From: Breznakiella homolactica
GTDB lineage: Bacteria; Spirochaetota; Spirochaetia; Treponematales; Breznakiellaceae
NCBI RefSeq assembly: GCF_016616095.2
Contig: NZ_CP067089.2
Span: forward strand, 2,232,001 to 2,296,000
Reading direction: 5' to 3'
DNA: 64,000 nt
The notes beneath the pieces are model-generated. The model had not been told where the DNA came from, made no database searches, and worked only from the letters and a program-made list of their open reading frames with translations. Both the position numbers and the translations under genes were made by a program. Of the stretch, positions 1-9,117 are shown piece after piece; the first letter of the stretch is position 1, and each line of letters begins with the position of its first letter.

Positions 1-1
1 T

Positions 2-1753
2 CCGCCCCTGGGCCTCTATTCCATTATTTTTTCCGTGGGAATCGCTTCGGGGATTTTCGGGGCGCTGCTGCTGTACAAAATTCCCGAACCGGAAAACAGC
101 AGCGACGGCGGCAAAGTAAATTTTTTCCAAGTTTCCAAAGAAGCCCTGTCCGAACCGTCATTCAGGCAGTTTGTGATCATTTTCTTTACCATCAGCTTTG
201 TGGCGTCCATTGCCCGGACCTTCATCGTTGTATACAGCCGGGAAGTTTTCTTTCAGACCGACGGGATGGTCTCCCTGTATACGGTCTTCGGAGGACTGGG
301 TGCCCTGATGATGGGCCTAATCATAAAATTCCTGGTGGACCGGGTCGGAGCAAAACCGCTCTATATAACCTGCACCATCGTCAGTTTTATCAGTCTGCTG
401 CCGGTACTCTTCTTTCCCTCAAGCGCCATCGAATCGGCCACCACGGTGATCCTGTTTCTTGCCTCGGTGCAGTTCCTGATAAACTTCGGTTTTATCGGAG
501 CCGAAGGAGTCGCCCAGAACTATTTTTTTGCCCTGATCCCGTCAAAGTACATGCTCAACCTGGGTATACTGTATTATTTTGTATTCGGCCTGGCCGGCGC
601 CGGCGGGTCGTTCCTTGCGGGTGTTTTTCTCGATATCCTCATGGGATTCGGCCTTACGGGATTTATTTCATATAAAGTGCTCTTCGGGATTCTCGTGGTT
701 ATCCTGGGCCTGATGATCTTTGCCCAGCGGAAACTGGTCCCCTTAGGAGCACTCCCCTTCCGGGGTGCCCTGGAGGTGATGTTCTCCTTTAAGGATCTTC
801 GGGCAATAACCCTGCTGGACCGGCTGGAAAAAACAAAGGATACCAAGGAAGAAGAAGAGCTCCTGGAGGCGCTCCATGTAACGCCCTCGCGGCTTGCCCT
901 CAAGGGGCTGCTGGACCGGGCAAAATCCCCCCGCCTGGCGGTACGGATCGAATCCTTCCGGGCGCTGGAGCCCCTGGATACCCTGACGGAACAGGCCGAA
1001 CAGACCTTCAAAGATGACGTAATCAACAACCCCTATACAACGGCGTATATTTCAGCCCGGATCCTGGGAAATCACGGGGTTTTTTCGGCTATCCCGCTGC
1101 TCAGGGAACGGATTACTTCGGACGATTACATGCTTGCCGGAGAATGCATGATAGCCCTGGCCCGGCTTCAGGATACGGAGTATCTCCCGGCCATCGAAAA
1201 ACTTATTGTAAAGACGAAAAACCCCCGGCTCAAAATCATGGGCGTCAGCGCCCTCGGGATTTACGGGTCGCCTAATTCCGTCTCCGTGCTTCTGGATCTT
1301 CTCAGAGCCGCGGATCCGCCTCCCTACCTCCGGGATGAAGTCGTACTGGCCCTGTCGTCAATCCTCGATATCCAGAACCAGTACTATCCGCTACTGGTAC
1401 GGTATCTGGAAAATCCCGAACTGGGGGCAACCCTGGCCCTGGATGAAGCCGAAGCGGCTTATGAGTACTACCTTTCCATCAGCCGGCGCCGCGGGAAAAA
1501 GAAAAACGGAAGGATATCCCCTGCCCAGGCAAAGGCGCTTTACCCCGCTGTCGCATCATACGCGAACGAACTCAATGGTGCCGCGCTGTCCAAATGGATA
1601 CTTCAGCTCCCCCACGATACGAGCCATACCATTGTTCAGGTGGTCCTTTCCGAAGCGGTGCTGGACGACGACTTGACCGACCACGGCCGGCTCCGGCTTC
1701 TCATCGCAAAATGGTCTGCCCACCAGCTCAGGTTCTGGTCAAAGCAGGGATAA
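2..1753 (+). CDS. MFS-type membrane transporter fused to HEAT-like repeats (5' truncated by window edge)
   Basis: The reading frame is open to the left edge, so the N-terminus lies outside the window; 583 residues are visible. The first roughly 240 residues contain several long hydrophobic segments with short polar loops, as in the later helices of a major facilitator superfamily permease. From about residue 260 the protein becomes soluble and helical, with repeated helix pairs resembling HEAT/armadillo repeats up to about residue 470, and a basic patch (RRRGKKK) follows. MFS-HEAT fusions of this kind are known from spirochaetes and related bacteria, but no substrate can be inferred. The stop codon is followed immediately by a large palindromic element. 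An internal GTG at 35 is only an apparent start. Confidence 0.7.
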   Translation, partial: PPLGLYSIIFSVGIASGIFGALLLYKIPEPENSSDGGKVNFFQVSKEALSEPSFRQFVIIFFTISFVASIARTFIVVYSREVFFQTDGMVSLYTVFGGLGALMMGLIIKFLVDRVGAKPLYITCTIVSFISLLPVLFFPSSAIESATTVILFLASVQFLINFGFIGAEGVAQNYFFALIPSKYMLNLGILYYFVFGLAGAGGSFLAGVFLDILMGFGLTGFISYKVLFGILVVILGLMIFAQRKLVPLGALPFRGALEVMFSFKDLRAITLLDRLEKTKDTKEEEELLEALHVTPSRLALKGLLDRAKSPRLAVRIESFRALEPLDTLTEQAEQTFKDDVINNPYTTAYISARILGNHGVFSAIPLLRERITSDDYMLAGECMIALARLQDTEYLPAIEKLIVKTKNPRLKIMGVSALGIYGSPNSVSVLLDLLRAADPPPYLRDEVVLALSSILDIQNQYYPLLVRYLENPELGATLALDEAEAAYEYYLSISRRRGKKKNGRISPAQAKALYPAVASYANELNGAALSKWILQLPHDTSHTIVQVVLSEAVLDDDLTDHGRLRLLIAKWSAHQLRFWSKQG

Positions 1754-1956
1754 GCAGGATACCTGCGCAATACCGTAAAGCCCAGCAGAGCGGCATGGCA
1801 ATAACGGATCCGGGGGTCCTGTCTGAGGGGGTGGGGTATGGCTCCTCGTCGGCCTTCGGCCTCGAAAGTCGCTCATACCCCACCCCCTCAGACACCCCGC
1901 GTTAGCTTTTTTACCATGCCGCTCTGCTGCATCTCCGTACATTGCAGGTACCCTGC
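1754..1956. repeat. Nested palindromic element P1 (20-bp stem, 33-nt conserved loop)
   Basis: Three nested inverted repeats start right after the upstream stop codon. The inner arms 1821-1840 and 1874-1893 are complementary over 20 of 20 bases and enclose a 33-nt loop (1841-1873) with a small GGCCTTCGGCC hairpin. The middle arms 1783-1798 and 1914-1929 (CAGCAGAGCGGCATGG and its complement) match over 16 bases. Outermost, 1754-1771 pairs imperfectly with 1941-1956. No coding potential is seen. A sister element lies at 2112-2263. Confidence 0.85.
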
Positions 1957-2111
1957 CTTTGCGGAGGGGTTCGGTATGGGTGGATTGCACGGCTTAGGGC
2001 AAAACGTCTAACCCGGGGTGTTTAGCAATCATCTTATTAATCAGAAAACCTCTGACCGCCAGACAGCAAATCATACCGGAAATGCACCCGGCACCTGTCT
2101 ATACAGAACAG

Positions 2112-2263
2112 CAGCAAAGCAGCATATGGTCATGCCGATAACGCGGGGTGTCGGAGGAAAGGGGGAAGGGCTCCGTGTCGGCCTTCGGCCTCGAAAGTCG
2201 CTCCTTCCCCCTTTCCTCCGACAGGACCCCCGGATATGGTATTCTCCATATGCTGCTTTGCTG
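2112..2263. repeat. Nested palindromic element P2, same loop as P1 with different arms
   Basis: The inner arms 2150-2169 and 2203-2222 are complementary over 20 of 20 bases and enclose a 33-nt loop (2170-2202) that differs from the P1 loop at only about two positions. The stem sequence itself is unlike P1. The outer arms 2112-2129 and 2246-2263 (CAGCAAAGCAGCATATGG and its complement) match over 18 bases and are related to the P1 outer arms by paired changes. The remainder of the 1754-2326 gap shows no gene. Confidence 0.85.
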
Positions 2264-2314
2264 AGTCTTACGTTTAATGCGGGTGCCCTGTAGCATTTCA
2301 GGGTTGAATTACGG

Positions 2315-2329
2315 TATGGTTATACCATG
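2315..2329 (+). promoter_or_regulatory. Possible -10 directly before the lipoprotein start (leaderless-type spacing)
   Basis: TATGGT at 2315-2320 is followed by six bases and then the ATG at 2327. No purine-rich ribosome-binding site precedes the start. The -35 is weak (AGCATT-like, 17 bp upstream), so this is one of the less certain members of the leaderless set in this window. Confidence 0.4.
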
Positions 2330-3679
2330 AAGCGCAAAGGGTTATCGGGCTTTTACGGCTTTTGTCTGTGTATTGTTTTCAGTATTTTGTTCAGCTCCTG
2401 TACCCGGCTGCTCGGATGGGGAGTGCTCCTCTGGTCCGTGGACGATCCGGCTATTCCGTCAGGTACGGTGCTTCCCGTTTATATCCGTTCAAATATCGAT
2501 CAGGTATGGGTTGTCGGCATTCCCGACGAATACCGGGAATCGGAAGATTCCATAGATAAGTTTGAACTGCCCCTGTGGCAGCTCAATTTCAGCAAAAATA
2601 AGAAGGATGCCCTGGAACAGGCCGAGGCATTCACCGAATACGCCAAACAGTACGCCGAGACCATCCAGGATGGACTTCCCATCAGGGAAGAACCGGATAA
2701 CAGCGCCCGGCGGGTATACCGGCTCCGCCAGGGGCAGATAATCAAAATACTTTCCCTGTCAACGGGCAACCCCGCCATCAGCGCGGCCGGGACCCCCCTG
2801 CCCGGGGACTGGTACCGGGTACTCACCGAGGACGGCACCACCGGATACTGCTTTTCCTACCGTCTCAGGCTGTTTGAGCATACCGGAGGGCCTCTGATGG
2901 TGACCCAGACAGTGGCGGAGGAAACCGAGGACAAGGACCTGGAGCTCGTCTTCTCAAAAACCTGGTACCCCGAATCCTACAGCACCATGGTTTCCCGGGG
3001 CCGGATCGACCTGAATGATCTGTCCAAAAAATGGTCTTTTTCGCCGGGACAGGATTCCGGCATAGCCCACATCTACCTGTCCAACCTGGACAGGAGCTTC
3101 CCCTATACCAGCATACGCCGGACCGGAAACCGGGCATGGGTATTCGAAGGGACCAATTTACAGATGAACCTCCGTTCCGATACGACCCTGGCGGTCCAGT
3201 TTTCCGAAAACGGCGGAACCCAGCGGACGCTCCTCTTTGTCGCCCTTCCCGGGGATGTGGATGATCTCATAGACCAGGAAACGGAACGGCGCAAGACACA
3301 GTTTGACGGGATTTACAGCCAGGGACCGGTTTTCCAGAGCGCAAATTACGGCACCCTGGTATTCACCGAGGATGGTAAATTCACCTGGACGGGATTCAAT
3401 CTGCTCAGCCCGTCGGTTATTCCCCCGTCGGTTCCGGGAACGGGCACCATAGATATGGGTATTTACCTGACGGGTTCCCTTCAGAATCAATATACCGGGG
3501 CCTTAACCCTGCGGTTTGACGGCGCAGGAAGCCGGGGCCCCAGCCTCAACTTTATGTATGTCCTGGATTCCCAGGGGCTCAGGCTGGAACACGCTCCGGA
3601 TTCGGTGATGGACGGAATCACGGTGGTCCGCCGGGCATCGTCGCCCCTGGTCATTTACTTTTATATTCCGGGCCGGTAA
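2327..3679 (+). CDS. SH3-domain lipoprotein
   Basis: This 450-residue protein begins with a basic N-terminus, a hydrophobic segment and the lipobox FSSC (Cys about residue 25), so it is predicted to be an exported lipoprotein. Residues about 105-190 read like a bacterial SH3 (SH3b) module: a beta-rich stretch with EEPDNSARRVYRL, then GDWYRVLTEDGTTGYCF. The rest is beta-rich and unassigned. Bacterial SH3 domains often bind peptidoglycan or cell-surface ligands; that role is only an inference here. It ends four bases before the ABC-F gene and may be co-transcribed with it. Confidence 0.65.
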   Translation: MKRKGLSGFYGFCLCIVFSILFSSCTRLLGWGVLLWSVDDPAIPSGTVLPVYIRSNIDQVWVVGIPDEYRESEDSIDKFELPLWQLNFSKNKKDALEQAEAFTEYAKQYAETIQDGLPIREEPDNSARRVYRLRQGQIIKILSLSTGNPAISAAGTPLPGDWYRVLTEDGTTGYCFSYRLRLFEHTGGPLMVTQTVAEETEDKDLELVFSKTWYPESYSTMVSRGRIDLNDLSKKWSFSPGQDSGIAHIYLSNLDRSFPYTSIRRTGNRAWVFEGTNLQMNLRSDTTLAVQFSENGGTQRTLLFVALPGDVDDLIDQETERRKTQFDGIYSQGPVFQSANYGTLVFTEDGKFTWTGFNLLSPSVIPPSVPGTGTIDMGIYLTGSLQNQYTGALTLRFDGAGSRGPSLNFMYVLDSQGLRLEHAPDSVMDGITVVRRASSPLVIYFYIPGR

Positions 3680-3683
3680 CACC

Positions 3684-5654
3684 ATGGCATTTGTCCAGTT
3701 CACAAAAGTTTCCCTGGCATTCGGTGACCGGGATATTCTCTCCGAAGTCGGGCTCAACCTGGCGTCGGGCTCCCGGGCCGCCCTGACCGGGGCCAACGGT
3801 TCCGGAAAATCAACCCTCATGAAGGTAATCGCCGGGAAGATTTCCGCGGATTCCGGGGAACGGGCCGTCCAGAAGGGAACGCGGGTCTCGTATCTCCCCC
3901 AGTCCGGGATTGTCCACCGGGGAAGAACCCTCCGGGAGGAAGCCGAAACTGCCTTCGAGGACATCCTGGCCATGCTGACCAGGGTTGATGAACTCGGCCG
4001 CGAGCTGCAGCAGGCCACGGAAGACGACAGCCGGACCGCGGCGCTCCTGGATGAATACCACAGACTCCAGGAGGAAGCGGAAAACCGGGGCTACTACACC
4101 CGGGAACAGCGCATCGCCATGGTCCTCACCGGCCTCGGATTTTCGGAAAGTGATATGGACCGGCCGGCGGAGGAATTTTCCGGAGGCTGGCAGATGCGTA
4201 TCGCCCTGGCCAAGGTCCTTCTGGAACAGCCGGATATACTCCTTCTGGACGAACCCACCAACTACCTGGACATAGAAGCCCGGGACTGGCTCGAATCCTG
4301 GCTCAGGGATTTTACCGGGGGTTATCTCCTGGTTTCCCACGACCGTTACTTTCTCGATGTCACCGTAAACGAAGTGTATGAACTGTTCCAGGGCAAGCTG
4401 AAGCGGTACGCGGGAAACTACTCCGCCTATGAAACGGTACGGCAGACGGAGCTGGAAAGCCTCGTAGCCCGGTACAAGGCGCAGCAGGAGGAAATCGCGA
4501 AAGCCGAGGACCTGATCCGGCGCTTCCGGTACAAGGCCACCAAGGCGGCCATGGTCCAGGAGCGGATCAAGAAGCTCGACAAAATGGAACGCATCGAGCT
4601 GCCGGAATCCCTCAAGAAAATATCCATCACGTTCCCGCCCCCGCCCCATTCAGGCAGGATTGCCATGACCCTCAAGGGCATCGGGAAAACATACGGGTCC
4701 CGCCGGGTGCTATCCGGTCTGGATCTGATAATAGAATCCGGGGAAAAGCTGCTCGTGGTGGGCCGCAACGGCGCCGGCAAAACGACGCTCCTCCGTATCC
4801 TGGCCGGAGACGATACCAATTACGAAGGTGAATATACCTACGGAGCCGGTATTGCCGTGGGCTACTTTTCCCAGGACGCGGCGGAAACCATGGGCGGCGG
4901 CCAGTCGGTTCTGGAATACCTGGAATCAGAGGCGCCCACGGACCTCATCCCGAAACTGCGGGATATGCTCGGGGCGTTTCTGTTCCGCGGCGACGATGTG
5001 TACAAATCCCTTTCGGTGCTCTCCGGGGGTGAAAAGAGCAGGCTTGCCCTGCTTAAGCTGCTGCTTAAGCCCATGAACCTGCTCATCCTCGATGAGCCCA
5101 CCAACCACCTGGACCTCCAGTCCAAGGACATACTCCTGGAAACCCTTACGAATTACGCCGGCACCGTGATATTCGTATCCCACGACCGGTATTTTATGGA
5201 AGCCCTGTCCACAAAAACCCTGGAGCTGACCGCTGAAGGGCCCCGGCTGTTCTACGGAAACTATACCTACTACCTCGACCGGCTTGAGCGGGAATCCCAA
5301 ACGGACCAGGCCCCCGGGATTTCCGGGACGGACATTCCGGTCCAGGAAAGCGGAACGAACGCGGTACCGGATTCTGGCCTGGGAGCGGCCGCCCACCGGG
5401 AGGCAATGAAGAAAAGGCAGACCCTCATCCGCCGGCTCGAACGGGAGGAATCGGAATTCCTGGCGGCCCTGGAACAGCTGGAAACCGAAAAAGCCGAGCT
5501 GGAAGGCGAAATCCAGAAACCCGAAGTTTACGCCCAGGCGGAAAAGCTCAGGGCGGTCCAGGCTAAACTTGACGGGATTACCCTGAAGATAGATACTACA
5601 TTTAAGAAATGGGAAGAAACCGCCGCGGAGCTGGAATCATTCAAAGCCGGTTAA
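3684..5654 (+). CDS. ABC-F family ATPase (Uup/YdiF type)
   Basis: This is a soluble 656-residue tandem ATPase with no membrane segments. The first nucleotide-binding domain has Walker A GANGSGKST, signature SGGWQMRIALA and Walker B LLLDEPTNYLD. The second has GRNGAGKTT, SGGEKSRLALL and LLILDEPTNHLD. The two are joined by the helical linker typical of ABC-F proteins, and the C-terminal 100 residues form a charged coiled coil like the Uup C-terminal domain. ABC-F proteins act on the ribosome (translation factors or antibiotic protection) rather than in transport. The C-terminal extension favours the Uup/YdiF branch over EttA, but the exact role cannot be read from sequence. Confidence 0.9.
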   Translation: MAFVQFTKVSLAFGDRDILSEVGLNLASGSRAALTGANGSGKSTLMKVIAGKISADSGERAVQKGTRVSYLPQSGIVHRGRTLREEAETAFEDILAMLTRVDELGRELQQATEDDSRTAALLDEYHRLQEEAENRGYYTREQRIAMVLTGLGFSESDMDRPAEEFSGGWQMRIALAKVLLEQPDILLLDEPTNYLDIEARDWLESWLRDFTGGYLLVSHDRYFLDVTVNEVYELFQGKLKRYAGNYSAYETVRQTELESLVARYKAQQEEIAKAEDLIRRFRYKATKAAMVQERIKKLDKMERIELPESLKKISITFPPPPHSGRIAMTLKGIGKTYGSRRVLSGLDLIIESGEKLLVVGRNGAGKTTLLRILAGDDTNYEGEYTYGAGIAVGYFSQDAAETMGGGQSVLEYLESEAPTDLIPKLRDMLGAFLFRGDDVYKSLSVLSGGEKSRLALLKLLLKPMNLLILDEPTNHLDLQSKDILLETLTNYAGTVIFVSHDRYFMEALSTKTLELTAEGPRLFYGNYTYYLDRLERESQTDQAPGISGTDIPVQESGTNAVPDSGLGAAAHREAMKKRQTLIRRLEREESEFLAALEQLETEKAELEGEIQKPEVYAQAEKLRAVQAKLDGITLKIDTTFKKWEETAAELESFKAG

Positions 5655-5694
5655 TACCGGCGGAGCGGAAACAGGTTATTCCCGGGAGAAAAAT

Positions 5695-6672
5695 ATGAAC
5701 ATTTTAATAATCGGCGGAGCGGGATACATCGGGAGCCACGTTGCCCGGGAATTCCTGGATCAGGGTCACACCGTGACGGTATACGACAATCTTTCCAGCG
5801 GCCTGGAGCAGAACCTCTTTCCGGAAGAGAAATTCATCAAAGGCGATATCATGGATTATCCGGCCTTGGTGCAGGCCATGAAGGGCGGCTTCGACGCCCT
5901 GGTTCACCTGGCGGCGTTTAAGGGCGCCGGAGAATCCATGGTCAAACCGGAAAAATATTCCCTGAACAATATCAACGGAACCGTCAATATTATCAACGCC
6001 GCGGCGGAGACGGGGATTTCCAATATCGTGTTTTCCTCCACCGCGGCGGTATACGGTGAGCCCGTGTACCTTCCCATTGACGAGAAGCACCCCACCAACC
6101 CGGAGAACTACTACGGTTTCACGAAACTCGAAATTGAAGGAACCCTCCGCTGGTACGATAAACTCAAGGGCATCAAGTTTGCGTCCCTCCGGTACTTTAA
6201 CGCCGCGGGGTACGATGTCAAAGGCCGCATCACCGGCCTGGAGCGGAATCCCGCCAACCTGATTCCGGTTATCATGGAAGCCGCCTGCGGCATGCGGCCG
6301 GAAGTGCAGGTCTTCGGCAGCGATTACGATACCCCCGACGGCACCGGCGTCCGGGATTACATCCATGTAAATGACCTGGCGGTGGGCCATGCAGCGGCCC
6401 TGGACTATATTGCCAAAAACGGCAAAAGCATTATCGTAAACCTCGGAAGCGAAACCGGCCTTTCGGTCATGGAAATTATTGAAGCCGCCCGCAAGATCAG
6501 CGGCAAACCCATACCGGTCAAGATAACCGGCCGCCGCCCGGGGGACCCCGCAAAACTGACCGCTTCATCCCAGCTTGCCCGGGAACTCCTCGGCTGGAAA
6601 GCGCAGCATTCGGATCTGGATACCCTGATCAGCACCAGCTGGGGGGTATACAAAAACCAGGGCAAAGCCTGA
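5695..6672 (+). CDS. galE: UDP-glucose 4-epimerase
   Basis: The 325-residue protein is an extended short-chain dehydrogenase/reductase. It opens with the NAD-binding GGAGYIGSH motif, has the catalytic Ser/Thr region SSTAAVYGE and the catalytic YYGFTK (YxxxK). The YFNAAGYD and GTGVRDYIHVNDLA segments are characteristic of GalE. It interconverts UDP-glucose and UDP-galactose in the cytoplasm for sugar catabolism and surface glycans. The start ATG is preceded by a GGGAG ribosome-binding site. Length and motifs match the family; other UDP-sugar epimerases are the only realistic alternative. Confidence 0.9.
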   Translation: MNILIIGGAGYIGSHVAREFLDQGHTVTVYDNLSSGLEQNLFPEEKFIKGDIMDYPALVQAMKGGFDALVHLAAFKGAGESMVKPEKYSLNNINGTVNIINAAAETGISNIVFSSTAAVYGEPVYLPIDEKHPTNPENYYGFTKLEIEGTLRWYDKLKGIKFASLRYFNAAGYDVKGRITGLERNPANLIPVIMEAACGMRPEVQVFGSDYDTPDGTGVRDYIHVNDLAVGHAAALDYIAKNGKSIIVNLGSETGLSVMEIIEAARKISGKPIPVKITGRRPGDPAKLTASSQLARELLGWKAQHSDLDTLISTSWGVYKNQGKA

Positions 6673-6706
6673 GGCCGCCGCTTCAAAAAATCTACAAGGA
6701 CCATAT

Positions 6707-7933
6707 ATGAAAGAAAAACTCTTTGCCTTTATCGATAAAAGTCGTTCTGCCGCGGCGGAACTTGAAACGGAACTTACCAAACGGCCCGCGGTGTCCCCGG
6801 ATTCCGGCGGACATGGGGAACTGGATAAATGCGAATTCCTGGAAGGGTGGCTTAAAAACCACGGCATAACCAATCTGGAACGCCACGACGCGCCGGACGC
6901 CCGGGCAAAGGGCGGTATCCGGCCCAACCTGGTGGCGACCATTCCGGGAAAAAACGATACGAACAGGCTCTGGATCATGAGCCACCTCGATGTGGTCCCC
7001 CCGGGGGAACAGTCCCTCTGGAACAGCGATCCCTGGACCGTGGTCGAAAAAGACGGAAAACTCATCGGCCGGGGCGTCGAAGACAACCAGCAGGGTCTGA
7101 CCTCTTCGGTGCTGGCAGCCCTGTCCCTGGTCAGCCAGGGTATTGTCCCGAACAATACGGTTAAACTCCTTTTTGTGGCGGATGAGGAAATGGGCAGCGC
7201 CTACGGCATCGGATGGCTCATGGAAAACCGGGACCTCTTCAGGAAGGACGATATGGTGCTCATCCCCGACGGGGGTGATCCCAAGGGAGAGTCCATCGAG
7301 ATTGCTGAAAAGAACCTCATCTGGATTACCTTTAACACCAAGGGGAAACAGGCCCACGGGTCCCGGCCCGATCTGGGCGCCAACGCCTGCCTGGCCGGGG
7401 CGGAACTGGCGGTCCGGCTGCATACCGAACTCAATGAAAAATTTTCCGCCCGGAATCCCCTCTTTGACCCGGAATATTCAACCTTTGAGCCCACCCGGAA
7501 AGAAGGCAATGTCCCCAACATCAATACCATCCCCGGTGACGATGTGTTCAGCATGGATATGCGCATCCTGCCCCAGTACCCGGTAAAAACCGTGCTTGCC
7601 GAGATCGACCGGATCAAAGGTGAGGTTGAAAAGAAACACGGCGTTTCGGTCAGTTATGCTCTGCCCCAGACTATGGAGTCGAAACCGACCTCCGAGGATA
7701 CCCCCCTGGTGAAAATTCTTTCCCGGGTAGTGCAGGAAGTATACGGCGTGAAAACCAAACCCATCGGTATCGGCGGCGGGACCGTGGGCGCGTATTTGCG
7801 GAACGCGGATATCCCCTCGGTGGTATGGAGCCGCATGGACGACACCGCCCATTCACCCAATGAATACTGCCTCGTCGACAATATCATCGGGGACGCCAAA
7901 GTTATGGCCCTCCTCATGGCGGAAGAACGGTAA
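6707..7933 (+). CDS. M20 family metallopeptidase/amidohydrolase
   Basis: The 408-residue protein has the co-catalytic metal-site motifs of the M20 family in order: SHLDVV (His and Asp), GRGVEDNQQG (bridging Asp), VADEEMGS (Glu pair), LIPDGGD, and a late DDTAHSPNE (His). Family members are di- or tripeptidases, ArgE/DapE-type deacylases or carboxypeptidases. The specific substrate is not evident, although the motif set resembles the DapE/dipeptidase branch. The start follows an AAGGA site. It lies between galE and the radical SAM gene on the same strand with short gaps. Confidence 0.82.
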   Translation: MKEKLFAFIDKSRSAAAELETELTKRPAVSPDSGGHGELDKCEFLEGWLKNHGITNLERHDAPDARAKGGIRPNLVATIPGKNDTNRLWIMSHLDVVPPGEQSLWNSDPWTVVEKDGKLIGRGVEDNQQGLTSSVLAALSLVSQGIVPNNTVKLLFVADEEMGSAYGIGWLMENRDLFRKDDMVLIPDGGDPKGESIEIAEKNLIWITFNTKGKQAHGSRPDLGANACLAGAELAVRLHTELNEKFSARNPLFDPEYSTFEPTRKEGNVPNINTIPGDDVFSMDMRILPQYPVKTVLAEIDRIKGEVEKKHGVSVSYALPQTMESKPTSEDTPLVKILSRVVQEVYGVKTKPIGIGGGTVGAYLRNADIPSVVWSRMDDTAHSPNEYCLVDNIIGDAKVMALLMAEER

Positions 7934-7944
7934 CTATCCCGGAG

Positions 7945-9012
7945 ATGAACGGACCGGTTATTGTCTCTTCGCTGGAAAATCTGCCGCCGTCCCTGGCGGC
8001 TTCCGTAACCCCAGAAGAAAAAGCCTACCTCGGAACCCTCGGGTCCGGGGGCAGGCTGCCATTTTCGGTGACATCCCACTTTGCCTCCCTGGCGGAGCCT
8101 TCCGGCGAAGATCCGGTCAGGCGCCAGTTTTTTCCCGATCCCCGAGAGGAAGAAAGAACCCCCTGGGAGCTGGATGATCCCCTGGGGGAAGCCTGCCACC
8201 GGGCGGCGCCCCGGCTCATCCACCAGTACCGGGACCGGGCGCTGCTTAAAACCACCGGGATATGCGCCGGATACTGCCGGTACTGTTTCCGCAGGGTCTG
8301 GATGGGAACCCGGGAAGGGTTTATCCGGGAAGATGAACTCAAGCCCGTTCTGGAATATCTGTCCGCCCATCCGGAGATCCGGGAGATCCTCGTTTCCGGG
8401 GGCGACCCCCTTACTGCGGGGGACAAGCAGCTCGGCGGGCTCTTCGGTGAACTGCGCCGTGCCCGGCCGGGGATACTCCTCCGGATCTGCTCCCGGATTC
8501 CCGTTGTTTTGCCCTCGCGTATAACCTCGGAGCTTATCGCCCTGTTCAGGGAATGGCGCCCCCTGAGAATGGTGGTGCACCTCAACCACCCCCGGGAGCT
8601 CGCGCCTCAAATCCTGAGTGTTTTTGCCGCCCTCATCGACGCAGGCATTCCCGTACACGTACAGACTGTTTTATTGAAGGGAATCAACGACAGCCCGGAG
8701 CTGCTGGCGGAGCTCTTCCGGGAATGCGCCGACCTTGGGCTCACCCCGTATTACCTCTTCCAGGGCGATCTCGCGCCGGGGACGGCCCATTTCCGGGTTC
8801 CCCTGGAAGCCGGCCTGGCAATCTACCGGCACCTGAGAAAACTTGTATCCGGCCTTGCCCTGCCGGTATACGCGGTGGACCTCCCGGGCGGGGGCGGAAA
8901 AATTCCCCTCCATGATCGGTCCATCGCGGGGGAGCGCCGGACGCCCCGGGGACCGGAATATCTGCTCCGGGGTCCGGACGGTTCCCTGTGGTCTTACCCC
9001 AAAGAAACCTGA
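7945..9012 (+). CDS. KamA/EpmB-family radical SAM lysine 2,3-aminomutase-like protein
   Basis: The 355-residue protein carries the radical SAM cluster motif CAGYCRYC (CxxxCxxC), the SAM-binding SGGDPL segment, and the PLP-lysine motif PGGGGK near the C-terminus. It therefore has the complete machinery of a lysine 2,3-aminomutase. At 355 residues it is shorter than catabolic KamA enzymes (about 415) and close to EpmB, which makes beta-lysine for elongation factor P. Neither efp nor epmA is in the window, so catabolic, osmolyte and EF-P roles remain open. It starts 11 bases after the M20 gene. Confidence 0.83.
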   Translation: MNGPVIVSSLENLPPSLAASVTPEEKAYLGTLGSGGRLPFSVTSHFASLAEPSGEDPVRRQFFPDPREEERTPWELDDPLGEACHRAAPRLIHQYRDRALLKTTGICAGYCRYCFRRVWMGTREGFIREDELKPVLEYLSAHPEIREILVSGGDPLTAGDKQLGGLFGELRRARPGILLRICSRIPVVLPSRITSELIALFREWRPLRMVVHLNHPRELAPQILSVFAALIDAGIPVHVQTVLLKGINDSPELLAELFRECADLGLTPYYLFQGDLAPGTAHFRVPLEAGLAIYRHLRKLVSGLALPVYAVDLPGGGGKIPLHDRSIAGERRTPRGPEYLLRGPDGSLWSYPKET

Positions 9013-9117
9013 CCTCCGCCACCGGCCTTCATTAATTACTCTCCGGGATTGGAATCTCCACGCTTCTGTGCTTTATACTATATAATGTGAGGGATTTAAC
9101 AAAATATCATAAACCGA

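Noticed and set aside
1754-2263. Integron attC sites as an explanation for the twin palindromes
   Set aside because: GCGTTAGC occurs at one end, but the perfect 20-bp arms lack the mismatched extrahelical bases of attC, no integrase or cassette array is present, and the conserved part is the loop rather than the ends.
3810-4649. Minus-strand open frame within the ABC-F gene
   Set aside because: It is antisense to the Walker and signature motifs of the ABC-F ATPase and shows no family features.
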